From NCBI GenBank assembly GCA_947466005.1, contig CANIBV010000061.1, positions 1-9,552 of the forward strand: 9,552 nucleotides of DNA. The letters run 5' to 3'. Every line of letters starts with the position of its first letter. Position 1 is the first letter of the stretch. Below, in pieces: positions 1-5,646 of this stretch. The position numbers and the translations under genes were made by a program. Under the pieces are notes generated by a model that saw only the letters and a program-made list of their open reading frames with translations, did no database searches and was not told the origin of the DNA. Source of the stretch: Spartobacteria bacterium. Its GTDB lineage: Bacteria; Verrucomicrobiota; Verrucomicrobiia; Chthoniobacterales; UBA6821.

Positions 1-62
1 AGGCTGGGCTTCCCGAAGCCCTCGCCAAAGCCAAGGAACTGATCGCCACAGGGACGATCTAG
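1..62 (+). CDS. 3' end of an unrecognised protein-coding gene
   Basis: An open frame enters from the left edge and stops at TAG 60-62. Only 19 residues are visible, ending in EALAKAKELIATGTI. The codons are rich in G/C at the third position, like the confirmed genes of the window, and the peptide looks like a normal Ala/Lys-rich C-terminal helix, so it is probably a real gene end. The family cannot be recognised from so little sequence. Confidence 0.45.
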   Translation, partial: AGLPEALAKAKELIATGTI

Positions 63-224
63 AGCTTTTTCATCAGGAACTCAGGAAAGAGGGAAACTGA
101 AGGGTATCGCGCAGAGGCGCGGAGGAGTTTTGAATGTGTACACTTGTGCCGAGGATTGTCTTTGAGAATCGGAGTAGAGAGGTGTGATTGATAATTCGGA
201 TTTTTCCCACGTATCATCCGCGTC
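63..224. other. Intergenic spacer with a short octamer-like repeat trace
   Basis: No gene was found here. At about 107-122 the spacer contains two adjacent related octamers, CGCAGAGG and CGCGGAGG. An 8-bp palindrome, GTGTACAC, follows near 136-143. The right end carries the putative promoter of the next gene. Confidence 0.35.
188..217 (+). promoter_or_regulatory. Putative sigma70-type promoter of the zinc-ribbon membrane protein
   Basis: TTGATA at 188-193 matches the -35 consensus at 5 of 6 positions. TATCAT at 212-217 matches the -10 consensus at 5 of 6, with an 18-bp spacer. The expected start of transcription (6-8 nt after the -10 box) falls on or next to the ATG at 225, which would give a leaderless mRNA. 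Prediction from sequence only. Confidence 0.4.
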
Positions 225-470
225 ATGAGAGTACGTGCCAGAGCGATTATCTTCCTAGTCGTTTGGATCGGCTGCGCGCTCGTCGTTCCCAGATATTTTG
301 AGGGTTCCACTCGGACTTTTCTCGCGCTCGGACTGTGGCTTCTGGGTGGTGTCGTCCAGTTCTTCATCCTGCGCTGCCCTCATTGTCATCGCCTTGCGTT
401 CGGCTCTCCAAGTGGTTTGGACTTCACCGGGATCGGCACAGCGTGCCGTCACTGCAAGCATACCTATTGA
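225..470 (+). CDS. Small two-helix membrane protein with zinc-ribbon-like C-terminus
   Basis: 81 residues, family not recognised. Two hydrophobic stretches (about residues 7-22 and 32-49) look like transmembrane helices joined by a short polar loop. The C-terminal third carries CPHC at about 51-54 and CRHC at about 74-77, the spacing of a four-cysteine zinc ribbon, so the tail should fold around one zinc ion, probably on the cytoplasmic side. Arg residues at 2, 4 and 6 act as a positive N-terminal anchor. The ATG at 225 has no Shine-Dalgarno sequence, but a promoter-like pair ends 8 nt upstream. The gene converges on the TPR gene across a hairpin-rich spacer. The cysteine pairs and the hydrophobic pattern argue that it is real despite its size; the role is unknown. 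Confidence 0.65.
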   Translation: MRVRARAIIFLVVWIGCALVVPRYFEGSTRTFLALGLWLLGGVVQFFILRCPHCHRLAFGSPSGLDFTGIGTACRHCKHTY

Positions 471-738
471 TGGTCGGGTACCATTTTGTACGTCCTACGC
501 CTAACGAGGCTCTGTAGTGAACCGACTCGGCTGAGCGATGGCATTACACACAAGAGGCTTGGAAGTTGGGATGCCGCGCTAGGCGGGCAAGTGAAGCCGT
601 AGTTAGTCCTACGGCGACCGCAGACCAACACAACTTTCCGCCAAATACCGGGCCGAGGGAACGGCCGGGATAGACTACGCATCAGCGTAGCCCTTGAGGG
701 CGCTACTCGCGGGAGCGAGAGCGTCAAATCGCGAGTCT
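471..738. other. Gene-free spacer between convergent genes, rich in hairpins
   Basis: No convincing coding frame. The right half holds successive short hairpins: CCGTAG (597-602) with CTACGG (609-614), GGCCG (651-655) with CGGCC (662-666), CTACGC (675-680) with GCGTAG (685-690), GCCC (690-693) with GGGC (698-701), and CGCT/CTCGC (701-710) with GCGAG/AGCG (715-723). The last three belong to the dispersed repeat annotated separately. The cluster lies behind the stops of two convergent genes, so it may end transcription in both directions, although no clear T-run follows. Confidence 0.5.
675..722 (-). repeat. Dispersed palindromic repeat, copy 1 (behind the TPR gene)
   Basis: Read on the minus strand from 722 downwards it begins GCTCTCGCTCCCGCGAGTAG, identical over 20 nt to 7935-7954 on the plus strand. 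Similarity continues through a GCCC-4 nt-GGGC hairpin and an ACGCT block to about 675. It starts 16 nt after the TPR stop codon. The inner pairs CTCGC/GCGAG and GCCC/GGGC occur in both copies, while the loop of the second hairpin differs (TTGA here; GTCA when copy 2 is read in the same direction), as expected of a REP-like element or a structured terminator. Confidence 0.7.
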
Positions 739-2205
739 TTAATTCTTGCTGTAGGAGGATTCGACCTTAGTCGCCACATCCCGGTACCCATAGTCGACTT
801 CGTAGATCTGCTTGAAACAGTCAATCGACTTCTCCTTCTCCCCCATGGCGTCGTAGACGCCGCCAAGATTGTAGAGGAGATCCTTCTTCACGGAATCCAT
901 GGCGGCCAACTCGGAAACGGCGTCGGAGAGCGTCTTCGCCGCCAGGTCATTCATGTTGCGGGAGACGTAGCACTGACCGAGTTTTCCCATGGCCTTAAGT
1001 CGCACGCTGGGATTCATCCGGGCACGCTGGAAATGCCCGATGGCATCCTGATACTCAGCGGCATCCATCAGTGCTTCGCCGAGTTCAAAATGAGCCACCA
1101 GATCGGTGGGGTTGCGATCCACGCGCTCACGAGCCTCGGTGAGAATGAAAGTGGCTCGCTGTTTTTTGAGCTCCTCCATCTCCGTGCGATAACGGGGAGC
1201 CTCCGGGTCCTCGGGTGAAGACACCAGATACTCCTCGCGCGCCTTGTAAGCCACATCGATCTGCTTGAGTTGGAGATCGCTGACCTTGCGGGCAATGCTC
1301 TGGTCTGCTCCGCCTGAAAGCCCCAGCACGTAACGATACCACTCCAAGGCATTCTCCAGGTCCTCCTTCTGCTCGTAGAGCTCGGCAACCTTTCGCGATT
1401 TATCCAGACTCTGCGGCTCCAACTGAATGGCGGCGGAGAGTTCGGCGATCTGCTGGTCGATCATCTCACCGCTCTTCACGACGCGGTTCTGCTGCTCAAG
1501 TGACGTTGCCTCCTCCTTGTTCTTGATGAGGTCGCGGTAGCTGTCCGCCACTTCCCATCCGCCTGACTGCACCGATTGCGCAGCAGCGGAATCCTTGCTC
1601 CCCTTGATGGCGGCCATGTCGTTGGGACTCAGAACCAGGAGCTTGTTATAGATCTCCACTGCGCGGGAGGGATCACGGGGACGTCCGGTTTCATCCTGCT
1701 CCATGCAGAATTCGGCATAGCGCTTTAGTTGCTCCTTATCCTTGGGGTTGCCCTCAAGCACGGTGTCCATGGCAAAAAAGGCCAACTCCCTCATGGGTGG
1801 ATCCCACTTCAGAGCCGCCTCTTTGAGGAGTGTATTGGCCTGAAGATTGAAGGGATCCTCAGCGCAAATCTCCTCTAATGCCGGCAGGAGTCCAATGAGA
1901 TCATCCTTTCTCCTGAGGCCTGAGGCCTTCATCAGAGCGATGGAGGAACCTCCCCCAAAGCCGGAGAAGAATCCTTTTTTGGTGGCCTTGGATTTTTCGA
2001 TCGCCGCCTTGCGTGCAAGCTTTCTGCCATCCAGGAAGTCAGGAGTCTTCAGGAGCAGTCCCTGACAAAGCTGGATCACATAGGCATAGTTTCTTTGCTC
2101 CATGGCACTCACAGCCTTGAGCCAAATCTGCTTCTGCTGTGGGGAGAGTTCTTTCTGTGTTTTCAAGGGGGATATGGAGATACCAGATTCGCTTTTCTTT
2201 CGCAA
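739..2205 (-). CDS. TPR-repeat protein
   Basis: 488 residues, cytoplasmic by appearance (no signal peptide or membrane helix). Helical TPR-like pairs are visible at about 268-300 (AELYEQKEDLENALEWYRYVL), 368-400 (AHFELGEALMDAAEYQDAIGHF), 402-435 and 442-475 (LLYNLGGVYDAMGEKEKSIDCF), with weaker ones near 25-60 and 105-195. Residues 77-101 form a Gly/Phe-rich low-complexity linker. Such proteins are protein-interaction scaffolds; no enzymatic domain is visible and the partner is unknown. The start chosen is TTG at 2203-2205, because the helix with LSPQQKQIW is lost if the first internal ATG (Met35) is used. No Shine-Dalgarno sequence precedes it. It begins 10 nt after the epimerase stop, so the two are probably co-transcribed and perhaps translationally coupled. 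A dispersed repeat starts 16 nt after the stop. Confidence 0.85.
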   Translation of the reverse strand: MRKKSESGISISPLKTQKELSPQQKQIWLKAVSAMEQRNYAYVIQLCQGLLLKTPDFLDGRKLARKAAIEKSKATKKGFFSGFGGGSSIALMKASGLRRKDDLIGLLPALEEICAEDPFNLQANTLLKEAALKWDPPMRELAFFAMDTVLEGNPKDKEQLKRYAEFCMEQDETGRPRDPSRAVEIYNKLLVLSPNDMAAIKGSKDSAAAQSVQSGGWEVADSYRDLIKNKEEATSLEQQNRVVKSGEMIDQQIAELSAAIQLEPQSLDKSRKVAELYEQKEDLENALEWYRYVLGLSGGADQSIARKVSDLQLKQIDVAYKAREEYLVSSPEDPEAPRYRTEMEELKKQRATFILTEARERVDRNPTDLVAHFELGEALMDAAEYQDAIGHFQRARMNPSVRLKAMGKLGQCYVSRNMNDLAAKTLSDAVSELAAMDSVKKDLLYNLGGVYDAMGEKEKSIDCFKQIYEVDYGYRDVATKVESSYSKN

Positions 2206-2215
2206 GGAGGGCGGA

Positions 2216-3148
2216 TCAGGAAAGGAAGGAAGGCGAAACCCTCAGCGACGCAGTCAACGTTCCCCCCGCGCCGATTTTCTGAATTCCCCTCTTCTGCTCA
2301 AACGGCACCGGTGGATTGCTGTCAGGAAGCCCCCAGCAAGGCTCGACGCAAAGGAATGGATCCCCATTGCTCCAGAGTGTCAGGAAAGGGGCCTCGCTAT
2401 AGTCACACTCGATGCGGTGACCCAGTGCGGAGGCCTCCAGGATAAAGCGGCGGTCCTCCACCCCCGCAAGGTCGAGCAGATAGGAACCCGGCAGAGCCTT
2501 CTTGGAGAATGGCATTTCCCCGCCGGCAAAATCGATCTCCTCGGTGGCACCATCCAGAAAGTCACCAGGGGCCATCTCCCTCCGGTACGTTCCGGGAGGA
2601 AGCAACAGACGGGCGCTCTCAAGAGATCCGACAGCAAATCCGGGATGCCAGCCAAAACTGAGCGCAACGGGATGATCCTCCTGGTTTTCAAATTCAAAGC
2701 GCATCCCCATCGCCCCATCCTTGAGAGAGAAGATGAGTCGCATCGCCACCTTGTAGGGATAGGCATCGGCAGGGATCTCGGGGGGATCCACGCCGTAAGT
2801 AAGCGTGCCGGCCTCCAGATCAACCACGGGCGGGGCAAAGCAGTGACTGCGGATAAAACCATGATTCCCCCCCTTGATCGGATGGCCCTCGTAAACCGAT
2901 TCCTGCTTCCAGAGGCGGTGGACGAAGTAGCCCATGACGGTGGCATGATTATCCCAACCCGAGGCGGGCTTCTCCACTTCCCCGTCGCGCCAGAAGAATC
3001 CCTGCCAGGCGCCCGCTACATTCCTCAGGGCAAGACTCACCGGCTCAGCCCCGGTGCGGGCGATGATCAGTCGAATGCCACGGGAGGGATCTTCCAATTG
3101 ATCAAGGGGGCCGGCGACGGAATCAAGGACATGATGAGTGAAGCTCAT
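2216..3148 (-). CDS. Aldose 1-epimerase (galactose mutarotase-like) family protein
   Basis: 310 residues, the usual length for this beta-sandwich family (COG2017 type). The family interconverts alpha and beta anomers of hexoses. The expected active-site signatures are present in order: HGFIR with His96, GWHPGF with His168 (the second histidine) and VEPCWGLPDS with Glu269 as the likely catalytic base. Fairly divergent spacing suggests a YeaD/LacX-like or phosphosugar-acting member rather than a classical GalM, so the substrate is uncertain. The ATG start at 3146-3148 is preceded by a weak AGGG. It is the first gene of a two-gene minus-strand unit with the TPR protein, and it diverges from the release-factor-like gene across 65 bp holding a heptamer tandem repeat that could affect expression both ways. 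Confidence 0.85.
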   Translation of the reverse strand: MSFTHHVLDSVAGPLDQLEDPSRGIRLIIARTGAEPVSLALRNVAGAWQGFFWRDGEVEKPASGWDNHATVMGYFVHRLWKQESVYEGHPIKGGNHGFIRSHCFAPPVVDLEAGTLTYGVDPPEIPADAYPYKVAMRLIFSLKDGAMGMRFEFENQEDHPVALSFGWHPGFAVGSLESARLLLPPGTYRREMAPGDFLDGATEEIDFAGGEMPFSKKALPGSYLLDLAGVEDRRFILEASALGHRIECDYSEAPFLTLWSNGDPFLCVEPCWGLPDSNPPVPFEQKRGIQKIGAGGTLTASLRVSPSFLS

Positions 3149-3176
3149 GACCCTGTTTCTATCCGATTCTCAAATG

Positions 3177-3204
3177 ACTTCATACTTCATACTTCATACT
3201 TCAT
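3177..3204. repeat. Heptamer tandem repeat, four perfect ACTTCAT units
   Basis: ACTTCAT occurs four times without error at 3177, 3184, 3191 and 3198, followed by a degenerate ATTTCGT. The array fills much of the 65-bp spacer between divergent starts: it ends 9 nt before the ATG of the release-factor-like gene and begins 28 nt before that of the epimerase. Each unit junction contains CATACT, which resembles a -10 hexamer at 4 of 6 positions. Loss or gain of units would change promoter or leader spacing. Confidence 0.9.
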
Positions 3205-3213
3205 ATTTCGTTC

Positions 3214-3573
3214 ATGGCACCTGACCCGCTCCGCGACGAAGACCTGAAGGAGAGTTTCGCCCGTTCCTCCGGCCCTGGTGGCCAGCACGTCAACAAGGTC
3301 TCAACGGCCGTCACCCTGACCCACATCCCCTCGGGCCTATCGGTGACCGTCAGCGACTCGCGCAGTCAGAGCATGAACCGGGCCACCGCAAGGGAGAGAC
3401 TCGCCGAAAAGATCACGTCTCTCCGTGAGGCACGCAGACTCAAAGCACGGGCTGAGGTCTCCAAAGCGCGCCGGCGCAAGGCCAAGCGCACCCCCTCGGA
3501 AAAGCGGAAACTCGTTGAGAGCAAGCGACGACGCTCCGATGTCAAAAAAGCTCGTGGTCGTGTCAGCGAATAA
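3214..3573 (+). CDS. Stand-alone peptide chain release factor-like protein (RF-1/GGQ domain)
   Basis: 119 residues. It consists only of a class-I release factor catalytic domain plus a basic tail. The GGQ loop lies at residues 22-24 in SSGPGGQHVNKVSTAV; its glutamine positions the water that hydrolyses peptidyl-tRNA. A second signature, RSQSMNR at 50-56, matches the conserved SQ..NR segment of the domain. Residues 75-119 are almost all Lys, Arg and short linkers (KRTPSEKRKL, KKARGR), like the tail that ArfB/ICT1 places in the empty mRNA channel of stalled ribosomes. There is no codon-recognition domain. The compact HIPSGLSV segment is closer to RF1/RF2 or the mitochondrial MTRFR type than to ArfB, so I use a family name rather than arfB. 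ATG at 3214, no Shine-Dalgarno sequence. The purC start follows 38 nt after the stop, so they may share a transcript. Confidence 0.88.
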   Translation: MAPDPLRDEDLKESFARSSGPGGQHVNKVSTAVTLTHIPSGLSVTVSDSRSQSMNRATARERLAEKITSLREARRLKARAEVSKARRRKAKRTPSEKRKLVESKRRRSDVKKARGRVSE

Positions 3574-3611
3574 ACTTTTCACTCCCGAATTCCGCTTTCA
3601 TTCTCCCGCCC

Positions 3612-4499
3612 ATGGATCTCCTTACCTGCGACCTGCCCGGCATTAAGAAACTCCGTAGCGGCAAGGTCCGTGAGGTCTTCGACCTCGGTGAGAACCTTCT
3701 TCTGGTTGCCACTGACCGAATCTCGGCCTTCGACTGCATCCTTCCCAATGCCATACCCGGCAAGGGTGCCGTCCTCAACGGACTCTCCACCTTCTGGTTC
3801 CACCGCCTCGACTTCGTCCCCAACCACATGATCGAGACCGAGGTCGCCGCTTTCCCTCCCGAACTCAAGCCCTACGCTGACATTCTCCGGGGCCGTTCCA
3901 TGATCGCCAAGAAGGCGACCCCCCTCCCCGTCGAGTGCGTCGTGCGCGGTTATATCGCGGGCTCCGGTTGGAAAGAGTACCAGGAAAGCGGAACCGTCGG
4001 AGGGTATGCCGTGCCAGCAGGGCTCAAGCAGTGTGATCGCCTCCCCGAGGATCTCTTCACGCCGAGCACCAAGGCCGATGAGGGGCACGACGAGCCAATC
4101 ACCTGGTCCGAGTGCCGCCAACTTCTCGGGGATGAAACCGCCCAGCGCGTCAGGCAGATGAGCCTAGATCTCTACCGTCACGGCCGGGCCTACGCGGCCT
4201 CCCGGGGCATCATCATTGCCGACACCAAGTTTGAATTCGGCATCCACAACGGGGAGATCATCCTCATCGACGAGTGCATGACCCCTGACTCTTCTCGTTT
4301 CTGGCCCGCCGACCAGTACAGGGCTGGAGGGAATCCCCCGAGCTTCGACAAGCAGTTCGTGCGCGACTGGCTTGAGAACTGCGGATGGAACAAGCAACCG
4401 CCCGCCCCGGAACTTCCGGCAGAGATCGTTGCCAAGACGGCCGAGAAGTACCATGAGGCATTGATCCGCCTGACCGCTCCCCATTCCTCAGCGAGCTGA
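3612..4499 (+). CDS. purC: Phosphoribosylaminoimidazole-succinocarboxamide synthase (SAICAR synthetase)
   Basis: 295 residues. It joins CAIR and aspartate using ATP to make SAICAR in de novo purine synthesis, in the cytoplasm. Family motifs are clear: SGKVREVFD at about 16-24 (ATP-binding loop), VATDRISAFD at about 32-41, ECVVRGYIAGSGWKEY at about 108-123, IADTKFEFG at about 202-210 and DECMTPDSSRFWP at about 220-232. It is the longer ADE1-like form of about 300 residues rather than the roughly 240-residue E. coli form; the extra length is in the middle (TPSTKADEGHDEPI) and the C-terminus. ATG at 3612 has no Shine-Dalgarno sequence. It stands apart from other pur genes, following the release-factor-like gene by 38 nt. 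Confidence 0.97.
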   Translation: MDLLTCDLPGIKKLRSGKVREVFDLGENLLLVATDRISAFDCILPNAIPGKGAVLNGLSTFWFHRLDFVPNHMIETEVAAFPPELKPYADILRGRSMIAKKATPLPVECVVRGYIAGSGWKEYQESGTVGGYAVPAGLKQCDRLPEDLFTPSTKADEGHDEPITWSECRQLLGDETAQRVRQMSLDLYRHGRAYAASRGIIIADTKFEFGIHNGEIILIDECMTPDSSRFWPADQYRAGGNPPSFDKQFVRDWLENCGWNKQPPAPELPAEIVAKTAEKYHEALIRLTAPHSSAS

Positions 4500-4503
4500 C
4501 CTT

Positions 4504-4523
4504 GCCATGAAGTATCTCATGGC
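4504..4523 (+). other. Short perfect hairpin after purC
   Basis: GCCATGA (4504-4510) pairs perfectly with TCATGGC (4517-4523) around a 6-nt loop, starting 4 nt after the purC stop. No T-run follows, so it is more likely an mRNA 3' stabilising hairpin or part of the neighbouring repeat than a true intrinsic terminator. Confidence 0.4.
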
Positions 4524-4528
4524 GGTGG

Positions 4529-4613
4529 AATTTCGGATGGCGAGCAAGGCGGCCAAGCGCAGCTGTATTTTTGATACTGCAATCGCAGGCCAACGCTGCT
4601 GTACGCCGAAATA
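4529..4613. repeat. Long imperfect palindrome (MITE/REP-like) between purC and xer
   Basis: The outer arms ATTTCGG (4530-4536) and CCGAAAT (4606-4612) are perfect complements. Inside them AGCA (4543-4546) faces TGCT (4597-4600), GGCC (4551-4554) faces GGCC (4588-4591), GCG (4557-4559) faces CGC (4584-4586), and GTAT (4565-4568) closes on ATAC (4574-4577) around TTTTG. About 85 bp can therefore fold as one interrupted hairpin with its apex centred in the element. It ends only 8 nt before the recombinase ATG, filling almost the whole spacer. The design resembles small palindromic mobile elements, but no second copy is in this window. Confidence 0.55.
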
Positions 4614-4620
4614 ACCGGCC

Positions 4621-5508
4621 ATGAAAGAGAGTGTGGATAGCTTTCTGCTTTATCTGGCGACCGAGCGGGGTCTCTCCACCAACTATCAACTCTCGACGCG
4701 CTCATCCCTTGAGCGCTTTGCAGCGTGGCTGAATGCCAAGGGAGACTTCTCACCAGGGGCAGTCACCCAGCTGATGCTCTCGGAGTTCCTGATTTCAGAA
4801 AAGAAACGGGGTCTCTCCGCCACCTCCATCAAGCTGGAGGCCGTGGCTCTTCGCATCTTCTTTCGCTTCCTCACGGCCCGTAGCTGCATCCCGGCTGATC
4901 CGGCCGAGAAGCTGCCACTGCCACGACTTCCACATACCCTTCCCCAGCCACTCTCCCAACCCGAAGCGGCGAAACTTGTGGCCGCTCCGGCGGGGGATAC
5001 TCCGATGGAGATGCGCGACAGGGCTCTTCTCGAGCTTCTCTATGCCAGCGGCCTGCGCATTGCGGAAGCCTGCGGCGTGCGGCTCGAACACCTCGATGAG
5101 GAGGGGGGCGTCCTGAGGGTCACCGGCAAGGGGAACAAAACTCGCCTGGTGCCGGTCGGGAGAGCCGCACTGGAGGCACTCCGCATGTATCTCACTCAGG
5201 GGCGCCCCAAACTCCTCTCCCCGCGCTCCGGCGCCGAGATCTTCCTCTCGGTGCGCGGACACCCCCTCACTCCGGCCCGCATCTGGCAACTTGTCCGCTA
5301 TTATGCCAAGCAGTCAGGGATCGAGGAAGCTGTCCATCCCCACCAACTTCGCCATTCCTTTGCCACACATCTGCTGGCCGGCGGCGCGGACCTTCGCATC
5401 ATTCAGGAGATGCTTGGCCACGCCTCCATCGCCACTACGCAGATCTACACGCAAGTCGATCGCGGCCAACTCAAATCACTCCATCGAAAGTTCCATCCTA
5501 GGGGGTAA
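4621..5508 (+). CDS. XerC/XerD-type tyrosine recombinase
   Basis: 295 residues, the normal Xer length. Residues 1-90 form the SAM-like core-binding domain; about 110-290 form the catalytic domain. All active-site residues are present: Arg146 in SGLRIAE, Lys170 in TGKGNKT, His241 and Arg244 in HPHQLRHSFATHLL, His267 in MLGHAS and the nucleophile Tyr276 in QIYTQVD. Their spacing matches E. coli XerD almost residue for residue. Xer proteins resolve chromosome dimers at dif near the terminus. Whether this is the XerC, XerD or single-recombinase type cannot be settled here; the C-terminus is closest to XerD. No dif-like site was recognised. The ATG at 4621 lacks a Shine-Dalgarno sequence and directly follows a long palindrome. 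No transposase, integron or phage gene is nearby, favouring the housekeeping role. Confidence 0.93.
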   Translation: MKESVDSFLLYLATERGLSTNYQLSTRSSLERFAAWLNAKGDFSPGAVTQLMLSEFLISEKKRGLSATSIKLEAVALRIFFRFLTARSCIPADPAEKLPLPRLPHTLPQPLSQPEAAKLVAAPAGDTPMEMRDRALLELLYASGLRIAEACGVRLEHLDEEGGVLRVTGKGNKTRLVPVGRAALEALRMYLTQGRPKLLSPRSGAEIFLSVRGHPLTPARIWQLVRYYAKQSGIEEAVHPHQLRHSFATHLLAGGADLRIIQEMLGHASIATTQIYTQVDRGQLKSLHRKFHPRG

Positions 5509-5536
5509 AAGAAGACGGATGTGGAATAATTTTACC
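5504..5536 (+). other. Stem-loop overlapping the recombinase stop codon
   Basis: GGTAAAA (5504-5510, containing the TAA stop) is the exact complement of TTTTACC (5530-5536), with a 19-nt loop. It is AT-rich and without a following T-run, so it is a weak candidate for an mRNA end or terminator. Confidence 0.3.
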
Positions 5537-5586
5537 TGAGTTGGATAGCCCGGCCGTTGCTTAGAATCCGTTACAGCTGAGTTGGA
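5536..5586 (+). repeat. Direct repeat CTGAGTTGGA upstream of fabI
   Basis: The 10-mer CTGAGTTGGA occurs at 5536-5545 and again at 5577-5586, 41 bp apart (close to four helical turns), in the 138-bp spacer before fabI. Such spacing would suit paired regulator sites, but no known operator consensus was recognised. Confidence 0.3.
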
Positions 5587-5615
5587 GATTTACACCCTCC
5601 CCCTTTTTGCGTGAC

Positions 5616-5640
5616 AGGAAGGGCCTGAAACAGGCTTCTT
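5616..5640 (+). promoter_or_regulatory. Hairpin in the fabI leader
   Basis: GCCTG (5623-5627) pairs with CAGGC (5631-5635) around AAA. After a two-G bulge, AGGAA (5616-5620) pairs with TTCTT (5636-5640), including one G-T pair. It ends 6 nt before the fabI ATG, and the only purine-rich AGGAAGGG stretch is inside it, so it could limit ribosome access. No T-run follows, so it is not a typical terminator. Confidence 0.35.
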
Positions 5641-5646
5641 ATTGGG

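Noticed and set aside
501..571. Possible integron attC site (GCCTAAC near 501 behind a small gene)
   Set aside because: The left box fits RYYYAAC, but no convincing GTTRRRY partner or symmetric inner pairing was found, and there is no cassette array around it.
3177..3204. CRISPR-like reading of the tandem repeats
   Set aside because: The units are 7 bp and directly adjacent, with no spacers.
2102..3247. Long plus-strand open frame of 381 codons across the epimerase and TPR region
   Set aside because: It is antisense to the epimerase, whose catalytic motifs are intact, and its translation has no recognisable motif and a basic, low-quality composition. It is a shadow caused by GC-rich codons.
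3579..4121. Minus-strand open frame opposite purC
   Set aside because: PurC is unambiguous on the plus strand; the antisense frame has no supporting motif.
4621..5508. Recombinase as an integrase of a genomic island near tRNA-Glu
   Set aside because: The gene has housekeeping Xer length and motif spacing, lies 2.7 kb from the tRNA among core metabolic genes, and no attachment-site duplication of the tRNA end was seen.
5504..5646. Search for a dif site beside the Xer recombinase
   Set aside because: No sequence resembling the 28-bp dif consensus with two 11-bp arms was seen; the inverted repeat at 5504-5536 has 7-bp arms and a 19-bp spacing.
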